Source: CAZBRS01 sp964494475
GTDB taxonomy: Bacteria > Myxococcota_A > UBA9042 > CAZBRS01
Length of the DNA stretch: 14,881 nucleotides
Direction of reading: 5' to 3'
Assembly (NCBI GenBank): GCA_964494475.1
Contig: CAZBRS010000090.1
Coordinates: forward strand, 1 to 14,881
Both the position numbers and the translations under genes were made by a program. The notes beneath the pieces are model-generated. The model saw only the letters and a program-made list of their open reading frames with translations. It searched no databases and was not told the origin of the DNA. Positions 6,033 to 13,271 of this stretch are shown piece after piece (position 1 is the first letter of the stretch; each line of letters opens with the position of its first letter).

Positions 6033-7019
6033 TTATCCGGCCTTCGACTCGCTGGCGGTCTGGACGGCGGCGGGCGCGAGGCCGGCCTTGGCCCGGATGC
6101 GGTTGTAGCGATCGAGGGCGTACTTCTGGAGCATGGGCTCCAGGTCCGGCGTGCCCATCACGTGGCGGTAGCGCCCCTGGCCTTCGAGGTAGCGCTTCAG
6201 GGGGATGACCTCGGGCACGTCGACCGTGACGCGGTACTCGCCGTTCACCACCTCGTACAGGGGCGCAAAGCCCGCCTCGACCGCCAGGCGACCGTGGCGG
6301 ATGGCGTTGTCGGGCTGGCTGCGCCACCCGGTGGGGCACACGCAGTAGACCTGCAGGTACTTGGGCCCCGGGATGGACAGGGCCTTCTTGACCTTCTCGT
6401 ACAGGTCGAAGGGGTACGAGGGGTTGGCCGTGGCCACGTAGGGCAGGTTGTGCGCGACCATGATCTCGGGCATGTACTTCTTGTCGGTGCGCTGGCCGTG
6501 CACGATGGTGCCCGCGGGCGACGTCGTGGTGCTGGCGCCGAACGGCGTCGAGCTGGAGCGCTGGATGCCCGTGTTCATGTACGCTTCGTTGTCGTAGCAC
6601 ACGTACAGCATGTCGTGGCCGCGCTCCATGGCGCCCGAGAGCGCCTGGAAGCCGATGTCGGCCGTGCCGCCGTCGCCGGCGAAGGCCAGGAAGTTGGTGG
6701 TGCGGTCGGCGACCTTGCCCTTGCGGCGCAGCACCTTGTACGCGGACTCGACGCCCGACGCGACCGCCGCGACGTTCTCGAAGGCCACGTGGATCCACGG
6801 CACGTTCCAGGCCGTCGTGGGCATGGGGCTCGAGACGATCTCGAGGCAGCCCGTGGCGTTCGACACGACGGTGTTGCGGCCGGCGGCCTTCATGATGTGG
6901 CGCACGGCCACCATCATGGCGCAGCCCTGGCAGGCGCGGTGGCCCTGGCAGTAGTACTCCTCCTTGGGCAGGAGGCGCGACGAGTAGATGTTGAACAGGG
7001 AGTTGGGCTTGGCGCTCAT
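6033..7019 (-). CDS. porB: Pyruvate:ferredoxin oxidoreductase beta subunit (TPP-binding)
   Basis: A 328-residue beta subunit of a four-subunit 2-oxoacid:ferredoxin oxidoreductase, which decarboxylates a 2-oxoacid to acyl-CoA and passes electrons to ferredoxin. Cys30, Cys33 (CQGC) and Cys58 (ATGC) plus a later Cys in VYCVCPTGW should hold the proximal [4Fe-4S] cluster. The thiamine diphosphate/Mg site is the GDGGTADIG motif (115-123) with the downstream DNEAYMNTGIQRS block. The YMNTG and TPFGA wording is what I associate with the pyruvate-type enzymes rather than 2-oxoglutarate types, but isovalerate or other 2-oxoacids are not excluded. An Ala-rich tail ends the protein. The ATG at 7017-7019 is two bases from the porA stop, so the pair is translationally coupled. 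Confidence 0.94.
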   Translation of the reverse strand: MSAKPNSLFNIYSSRLLPKEEYYCQGHRACQGCAMMVAVRHIMKAAGRNTVVSNATGCLEIVSSPMPTTAWNVPWIHVAFENVAAVASGVESAYKVLRRKGKVADRTTNFLAFAGDGGTADIGFQALSGAMERGHDMLYVCYDNEAYMNTGIQRSSSTPFGASTTTSPAGTIVHGQRTDKKYMPEIMVAHNLPYVATANPSYPFDLYEKVKKALSIPGPKYLQVYCVCPTGWRSQPDNAIRHGRLAVEAGFAPLYEVVNGEYRVTVDVPEVIPLKRYLEGQGRYRHVMGTPDLEPMLQKYALDRYNRIRAKAGLAPAAVQTASESKAG

Positions 7020-7021
7020 GC

Positions 7022-8209
7022 TCACCCCCTCACGCCGTAGAAGTGGAAGTCGGCGGGGCGGCCGGCGGCGATCTCGGCCTGGGCCTGCTCGGCCACGGCC
7101 AGGAAGTCGTCGACGGTCATGTCGCGGCCGCCGAGGCCCACGACGAAGTCGCAGAGCACCGGGGCGTTGGGCGCACCGTACAGGGCGGCGCGCACCTCGG
7201 TCGAGAAGGGTCCGCCGACGCCGCCGAAGCTGAGGGCGCGGTCGACGACGATGACGCGCTTGAACTGCGTGAGCAGCTGGCGGATGTCCTCGTCGGGGAA
7301 GGGCCGCCACAACCGGAGCTTGACGAGCCCGACCTTCTGGCCCTGGTCGCGCAGGCGATCGACGGCGACCGAGATGGTCTCGCCGAACGAGCCCATGCTG
7401 AGGAAGACGGTGTCGGCGTCGTCGGTGCGGTAGGTCTCGAGGGCCTTGTAGTACCGACCCGTGGCCTTGCCCCACTCGTCCCACACGCGCTCGATGACCT
7501 TGCGCGAGCCACGCAGGGCCATGTCGTGGGCCATCTTGGCTTCGCTGTAGATCTCGGGCATGGCGAACGCGCCCATGGTGACCGGCTTGTCGGGGTTCAG
7601 CGTGAACACCGGCTTGTAGTCGGGCAGGAAGGCGTCGATGATGCCCTGGTCGACGAACTCGATGGCCTCGACCACGTGCGACAGGATGAAGCCGTCGAGG
7701 TCGACGATGGTCGGCAGCAGCACGTCCTTGTCTTCGGCGATCTTGAAGGCGCAGAAGTGCTGGTCGTAGGCCTCCTGGCCGTTTTCGGTGAAGATGACGA
7801 TCCAGCCGACGTCGCGGGCGCCCATGATGTCGGAGTGGTCGTTCCAGATGCCGAGGGGGCCCGACACGGTGCGGCTGACGACCGTCATCATGATGGGCAG
7901 GCGCATGGCCGACGCGATGGGCAAGAGCTCCTGCATCAGGATGAAGCCCTGCGACGACGTGGCGGTGTAGGTGCGCGCGCCGGCCGCCGACGTGCCGCAG
8001 CACACCGACATGGCGCTGTGCTCGGACTCGACGGTGATGAACTCGGCGTCGAGGTCGCCGTCGTTCACGATGTCGGCCAGGTGCTCGACGATGTGCGTCT
8101 GGGGCGTGATCGGGTACGCCGCGATGCACTCGGCCTTGGCCTGGCGGACGCCCTCGGCGATCGCGATCGACACCTCGATGCCGACGCGGCCCGTGGTGAG
8201 ATGGCTCAT
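7022..8209 (-). CDS. porA: Pyruvate:ferredoxin oxidoreductase alpha subunit
   Basis: A 395-residue alpha subunit, the usual length for the separate PorA of four-subunit enzymes. The N-terminal pyrimidine-binding domain shows AAYPITPQTHIVEHL, FITVESEHSAM and TATSSQGFILMQELL, and a GPLGIWNDHSD segment typical of pyruvate-type subunits. A transketolase C-terminal-like domain II follows (VGLVKLRLWRPFPDEDI, then VVDRALSFGGVGG). Together with PorB it forms the thiamine diphosphate active site where the 2-oxoacid and CoA bind. The ATG at 8207-8209 lies 4 bases after the porD stop. All landmark motifs are intact and the protein shows no fusion or truncation. Confidence 0.95.
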   Translation of the reverse strand: MSHLTTGRVGIEVSIAIAEGVRQAKAECIAAYPITPQTHIVEHLADIVNDGDLDAEFITVESEHSAMSVCCGTSAAGARTYTATSSQGFILMQELLPIASAMRLPIMMTVVSRTVSGPLGIWNDHSDIMGARDVGWIVIFTENGQEAYDQHFCAFKIAEDKDVLLPTIVDLDGFILSHVVEAIEFVDQGIIDAFLPDYKPVFTLNPDKPVTMGAFAMPEIYSEAKMAHDMALRGSRKVIERVWDEWGKATGRYYKALETYRTDDADTVFLSMGSFGETISVAVDRLRDQGQKVGLVKLRLWRPFPDEDIRQLLTQFKRVIVVDRALSFGGVGGPFSTEVRAALYGAPNAPVLCDFVVGLGGRDMTVDDFLAVAEQAQAEIAAGRPADFHFYGVRG

Positions 8210-8213
8210 GCCG

Positions 8214-8504
8214 CTACTCCTTCATCTCGATGCAGCCGGTGTAGCACTCGACGGCGCAGATGCCGCATCCCTTGCAGTAGTCGAGGTTGGCTACGAAGTA
8301 GCCCTCGTCGTTCTGGTGGATGCAGCCCTCGGGGCAGAACGTCCAGCACACGCCGCAACGGATGCACTGTTCGAAGTGCACGATCGGGCGAACGGTCGCC
8401 CAGCCACCCGTGAGATAGTCGGTCGAACTGCCCGGTTCGGTGACCACGCCGCCGAGGGGGAAGTCACGCCAGGTGAACTCGTCGATCTTCTTCGCCTTCG
8501 CCAT
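8214..8504 (-). CDS. porD: Pyruvate:ferredoxin oxidoreductase delta subunit (2[4Fe-4S] ferredoxin)
   Basis: A 96-residue ferredoxin-like subunit. After an N-terminal arm of about 40 residues (TGGWATVRP is typical of PorD) come two [4Fe-4S] motifs: Cys47/50/53/57 followed by Pro58, and Cys77/80/83/87. In the second motif the residue after the last cysteine is Tyr88 instead of the common Pro, and an additional Cys follows each motif (Cys61, Cys91), giving the ten cysteines internal symmetry. In four-subunit PORs this protein carries electrons from the proximal PorB cluster to external ferredoxin; here it may dock to the diaphorase subunits encoded downstream. It starts one base after the porG stop codon (ATG 8502-8504). 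Confidence 0.94.
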   Translation of the reverse strand: MAKAKKIDEFTWRDFPLGGVVTEPGSSTDYLTGGWATVRPIVHFEQCIRCGVCWTFCPEGCIHQNDEGYFVANLDYCKGCGICAVECYTGCIEMKE

Positions 8505-8505
8505 C

Positions 8506-9054
8506 TCAGCCCTCCACCGTCAGCTCGTCCATGGCGCGCGCCAGGGCCTTCAGGTTGCGCGCCGCGAGCTTGCCGAAGCGACCCTTCATGGGCTCGTCGA
8601 GCGAGGACACGTTCACCACGCCGCTGGCCTTCACGAGGGCACCCAGCATGGTGGTGTTCGTGATGGGGCGGCCGATCACCTCGATGGCGATCCGGGTCGC
8701 GTCGACCACGCCGATGCGGCCCGCGTAGCCCGTGATGCGTCGCACCTCGGCCGCCGGCTTGTCGGTGTTCACGATGAGCACGCCCGTGGCCTTGAGCCCC
8801 TGCGCGGGGTTCGCGACCTCGAGCAGCGTGGGGTCGAGCACCACCACCACGTCGGGCTCGTAGATCTTGGAGCGTAGCCGGATGCGATCGGGCGCGACGC
8901 GGGCGAAGGCCGCCACGGGGGCCCCGCGTCGTTCGGGCCCGAAGCTCGGGAAGCCCTGCGCGAACTTGTTCTCGGAGATGGCGGCGACCGCCAGGAGCTC
9001 GGCGCACGTGACCGCGCCCTGCCCGCCGCGACCGTGGAAACGAATCTCGATCAT
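8506..9054 (-). CDS. porG: Pyruvate:ferredoxin oxidoreductase gamma subunit
   Basis: A 182-residue gamma subunit and the first gene of the operon. It begins [15 protein letters not shown], the diagnostic start of the POR gamma/IorB-like fold, followed by [19 protein letters not shown]. In the assembled enzyme this subunit contributes the CoA-binding domain. I chose the ATG at 9052-9054 because it has GAGGAA six bases upstream and places the conserved strand at residue 2; a GTG at 9096 in the same frame would lie upstream of the predicted transcription start and so is unlikely. Gene order porG-porD-porA-porB is the common order for four-subunit pyruvate or 2-ketoisovalerate ferredoxin oxidoreductases. 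Confidence 0.94.
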
Positions 9055-9056
9055 GT

Positions 9057-9082
9057 CGGTTCCTCGAACCCGGTGAACCGGG
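9057..9082 (-). promoter_or_regulatory. Overlapping inverted repeats at the porG leader and ribosome binding site
   Basis: Read on the minus strand, CCCGG-TTCA-CCGGG (9069-9082) is followed, sharing two bases, by GGTTC-GAG-GAACC (9058-9070). The latter's loop and 3' arm contain the GAGGA ribosome binding site of porG. CGGTTC at 9075-9080 can also pair with GAACCG at 9057-9062, so these short pairings are mutually exclusive. The block occupies almost the whole predicted 26-base leader. The DNA palindrome could equally be an operator overlapping the start site. Confidence 0.4.
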
Positions 9083-9086
9083 GCGC

Positions 9087-9115
9087 GATATACCACCGGG
9101 AGGGGTCCGGGTCAA
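9087..9115 (-). promoter_or_regulatory. Predicted sigma70-type promoter of the por-diaphorase operon
   Basis: On the minus strand a -35 box TTGACC (9110-9115) and a -10 box TATATC (9087-9092) are separated by exactly 17 bases. Transcription would start near 9080, leaving a leader of about 26 bases before the porG ATG. It is the only locally AT-rich stretch between the lipoprotein gene and porG, and every downstream gene up to folE is too tightly packed for another obvious promoter. Confidence 0.6.
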
Positions 9116-9234
9116 ACGAAATCCCAGGAACGTGAACGTGACGGAAACCTTGCGGAGACGCGGCGTGAACCTAGACCGGGTGGTCAAGATTCGCGCGACG
9201 CGGGTGCGGCGGGGGGGCCACTATGTTCAGGGCG

Positions 9235-11085
9235 CTACGGGAGACTTTTGCAGCAGCGGATGCCGACGCCCGTAGGCGCCGTGATCGGGCTGACGACGGA
9301 CCGGTAGGAGGCGCGCAGCTTGTAGGCGTACGCGCTGGCCCAGGATCCTCCCCGCACCTCGCGCCCGGACGACAGGCAGTCGGTGACCCATGCGCTGCCG
9401 TCCACCGGGGCGTCGAGGACGCCGTTGTCGTCGGTGTCGTAGCCCGCGTGGGAGCAATCGGCCAACCATTCGGACACGTTTCCGGCCTGATCCGCGGTCA
9501 TGTAGGGGCTGGGGTAGCTCGAGAAGGCGTCGACGGGCGCGGTGCCGGCGACGCCGTCGTGGCAAAGGCTCTCGGCGCAGTTCGTCGGCGCGTTGGCGTC
9601 GGTCCATTCCTCGCCGGCACAGCCGCCTCCCCACGACGCGGGACAATCGGCGCCCCAGGGGTACCGGGGCTCCGAGGCCTTGCAGGCGCCAGCGGTATAG
9701 AGCTCGCAACCGCCGCGGGCCGCCTTCTCCCACTCGGCCTCGCTGCACAAGCGCTTGCCGTCCCACTCGCAGAACGCCTGGGCCTGGTCCCAGGTGACGC
9801 AGTTGACGGGGTGGCCGTCCTTGCCGGCCTGGTTCCACACGCAGTCGCCGCCCGTCGTGGGCGCGGTGCACGTGGTCGACCAGCACGCTTTGTACCGATC
9901 GTTCGTCACCTCGAAGACGTCGATGCAATAGGATGGCGTGGTGACCTCATGCGCCGGGGCCTCGTTGGCGGCGCAGTTCGGCTCCGAGCCGAGGTCGCAG
10001 CCCATCCAGAAGGGGCCCGCGGGCACCGGCACCATGTCGGCGGGGCAGGCCTTCGGCTGGCACTCGGACGGCGAGGCGCAGGTGGCGCTTCCGGCCTGGC
10101 AGGCCTCGTCGTCCGCGCAGGTCGTGTAGAGGTCGACGGACTCGGCCTTCAGGACCCCTGTGCAGGTGGCGGCGTCGCCCGGGCAATACCGCGTGGAGGG
10201 CGCTTCGTAGATGCTGCTCCCGCAGCCTTCGCCGTCGAGGCATACGTAATCGATCTGGGCCTTGTCCTCGCATTTGATCGTCGACGCCTTGAAGGCGCAA
10301 CCGTCGCAGCAGGGGCCCGCAGTGCAGGGGCAGGTCACCTCGGGCCGTGCGTCGAGGGCGATGTCGGGGGCGGGCTCCGACTCCGCCAAGGCTACGTCGG
10401 ACAAGTCGGCGATGTCGGGAGGGGGCTCGGGGAGGTCGGGCTGGGGCTCGACGACGTCGCCCGCCTCGGGCGAGATCTCGGGTGAACGTTCGGGCGGAGG
10501 CTCGGGTCGGGGCTCGATCGCGTCGGGCGCTTCGGCGGCGTCTGGTTCCCAAGCGAGGCACGCCGCGACCTGGTCGCACGTGCGGCAGTCGACGGCCTCG
10601 GCGAAGGGCCAGAGGCGGGCCTCGGCGTCGTCGCAGTCGGCGGCCACCTCGGCCTCGAGCGGGCTACAGCAGGCGGCCTTGACGGCGCACGGCTTGAACC
10701 CGTCGGCGTCGGCGTCGCAGCCCTCGGCGATGGGCGCGAGCACGACGTCGTGGGTCGTGGCCGTGCCCAGGGCTACGCGCACGAAGCCGGAGGCCACGGG
10801 TTCGCCCGAGGCCTCGCCGAGCACGGCCACCGTGGCCTCTCGGGGTTCGAGGGCCTCGGCGACGTCGAGCTCGAGCACGAAGGGCGTCTCTCCCAGGTCG
10901 CGCGAGGCCAGGTCGGCCTGGAAGGTGGCCCGCTCGGCCGTGCCCGGGACGAGGGCCAGGACGCGCAGGTGCTCGACCGTCGCGAGACCGGCGGCCGCGC
11001 GGATCGAGAGGCGCAGCGTGGTGCGGGGCGACGAGCAGCCGACGACGAGCAAGGTGAGCCAGGCCAACGTGGTGCGGCGGCTCAT
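9235..11085 (-). CDS. Lipoprotein with SUMF1/formylglycine-generating-enzyme-like domain
   Basis: A 616-residue exported lipoprotein: signal peptide with lipobox VVGC (Cys17), a beta-rich region to about residue 130, a Cys-containing segment, a Pro/Glu/Asp-rich linker (about 175-245), a Cys-rich stretch of EGF-like appearance, and a C-terminal FGE-sulfatase (SUMF1) fold beginning at MVPVPAGPFWMGC and ending RGGSW...GVGIRCC. Landmarks include EVTNDRYKAC, CVTWDQAQAFCEWDGKRL, EAEWEKAARGG and AGNVSEWLAD. In true formylglycine-generating enzymes the region after GGSW carries the paired copper-binding cysteines; here it reads ASAYAYKLRASYRS, without them, so a catalytic role in sulfatase maturation is unlikely and a binding or structural role is more plausible. 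Its ATG overlaps the TPR gene stop (ATGA). Many cysteines suggest disulfides in the mature protein. Confidence 0.88.
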   Translation of the reverse strand: MSRRTTLAWLTLLVVGCSSPRTTLRLSIRAAAGLATVEHLRVLALVPGTAERATFQADLASRDLGETPFVLELDVAEALEPREATVAVLGEASGEPVASGFVRVALGTATTHDVVLAPIAEGCDADADGFKPCAVKAACCSPLEAEVAADCDDAEARLWPFAEAVDCRTCDQVAACLAWEPDAAEAPDAIEPRPEPPPERSPEISPEAGDVVEPQPDLPEPPPDIADLSDVALAESEPAPDIALDARPEVTCPCTAGPCCDGCAFKASTIKCEDKAQIDYVCLDGEGCGSSIYEAPSTRYCPGDAATCTGVLKAESVDLYTTCADDEACQAGSATCASPSECQPKACPADMVPVPAGPFWMGCDLGSEPNCAANEAPAHEVTTPSYCIDVFEVTNDRYKACWSTTCTAPTTGGDCVWNQAGKDGHPVNCVTWDQAQAFCEWDGKRLCSEAEWEKAARGGCELYTAGACKASEPRYPWGADCPASWGGGCAGEEWTDANAPTNCAESLCHDGVAGTAPVDAFSSYPSPYMTADQAGNVSEWLADCSHAGYDTDDNGVLDAPVDGSAWVTDCLSSGREVRGGSWASAYAYKLRASYRSVVSPITAPTGVGIRCCKSLP

Positions 11086-11729
11086 CGTGCGACCCCGAGC
11101 GGCTTGCCGAGGGTCAGGACCCCGTCGGGCGAGGACGGGTCGCCGCTCCGCGTCAGCAGGACGGCCGCCGTGATGCCACCGGCCACCAACGCGGCCGCGC
11201 CGGTGCCGATCCAGACCCACGTCCAGGTGCGATCGGGCGCGGGGACCGGCGGCTTCGTCGTGTCGATCAGGCTCGGGGAGGGCGGGTTCGGCGGGGCCAG
11301 GTCGGGCGCTGGCGCCTCGGGCTTCTTCAGCACCGTGACGACCGGCGCCGGCACGACCTCGGGCGACGCGGCGGCGAGCCGTGCATCGACCTCGGCCAGG
11401 GCCTCCTGCCCGCGAGCGCGGGCCGTCGGATTGGGCTCGAGCTCGAGATAGCGGGCCAGGGCCGAGCGGGCCCCGGCCAGGTCGCCCTGGCGCGCCTTCA
11501 CGCGCCCCACGTTGTAGAGCAGGATGGGCGCAGGGTCGAGGGTGTAGGCCGCCTCGAACAGCTCGGCCGCCGCGGCCAGATCGCCCGCGCGGGCCATGGT
11601 CACCGCCCTCGCGGCGAGCGCCTCGGCCTGCTCGGCGGGCGTCTCGGCGCGCGCCAGGCTTGGCCGAGCCAGGGCGAGCAGGAGCACCAGCGCTCCGAGG
11701 GACCACCTCGACCGGGGTTGCACGCTCAC
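11082..11729 (-). CDS. Exported TPR protein with C-terminal transmembrane segment
   Basis: A 215-residue protein. An N-terminal signal peptide (ALVLLLALARPSLARA, likely cleaved after ARA) is followed by about two tetratricopeptide-type helix pairs, roughly residues 35-100 (AVTMARAGDLAAAAELFEAA, then NVGRVKARQGDLAGARSALA). A Pro/Ala-rich spacer leads to a C-terminal hydrophobic helix (WTWVWIGTGAAALVAGGIT...) and a short tail. TPRs mediate protein-protein contacts, so this probably scaffolds an envelope assembly. I start at the GTG 11727-11729, which has GAGGG just upstream and lies 7 bases past the kinase stop; GTG at 11723 is the alternative. The longer in-frame ATG at 11894 would be buried in the kinase gene. 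It overlaps the downstream lipoprotein gene by 4 bp. Small TPR-plus-anchor proteins next to kinases are common in Myxococcota. Confidence 0.8.
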   Translation of the reverse strand: MSVQPRSRWSLGALVLLLALARPSLARAETPAEQAEALAARAVTMARAGDLAAAAELFEAAYTLDPAPILLYNVGRVKARQGDLAGARSALARYLELEPNPTARARGQEALAEVDARLAAASPEVVPAPVVTVLKKPEAPAPDLAPPNPPSPSLIDTTKPPVPAPDRTWTWVWIGTGAAALVAGGITAAVLLTRSGDPSSPDGVLTLGKPLGVAR

Positions 11730-11736
11730 GCCACCC

Positions 11737-13110
<1,374 letters not shown>

Positions 13111-13145
13111 GCTCGAGCTTTCGTCGAAACCCAAGAAACCGCCGG

Positions 13146-13174
13146 ATGATACCCGCTCGGAACCTGGAAGGGAA
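13146..13174 (-). promoter_or_regulatory. Weak predicted promoter of the kinase operon
   Basis: On the minus strand TATCAT (13146-13151) is a good -10 box; 17 bases upstream lies TTCCCT (13169-13174), a poor -35 box. Transcription would start near 13139, about 30 bases before the kinase ATG. The weak -35 suggests either an activator or an alternative sigma factor. Confidence 0.35.
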
Positions 13175-13215
13175 GGGTGGCCGCTCCCCGCTCTCGAGGG
13201 GACCTGGAGGAGGGA

Positions 13216-13244
13216 TTGACGCGCCCGGGCGTCTGTACGATACC
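13216..13244 (+). promoter_or_regulatory. Predicted promoter of the VAO-family flavoprotein gene
   Basis: TTGACG (13216-13221) and GATACC (13239-13244) are 17 bases apart, giving a start near 13251 and a leader of about 20 bases. The spacer contains the perfect palindrome CGCCCGGGCG (13222-13231), and a second perfect palindrome, GAACCGGTTC (13251-13260), sits on the predicted start. Either could bind a repressor, although short GC palindromes are common in DNA of this composition. Confidence 0.45.
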
Positions 13245-13271
13245 TTCCCCGAACCGGTTCTCGAGGCCCCC

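Noticed and set aside
9235..9240. Intrinsic terminator between the SUMF1-like gene and porG
   Set aside because: Only short GC-rich inverted repeats are found in 9116-9234 and none is followed by a T-run on the minus strand.
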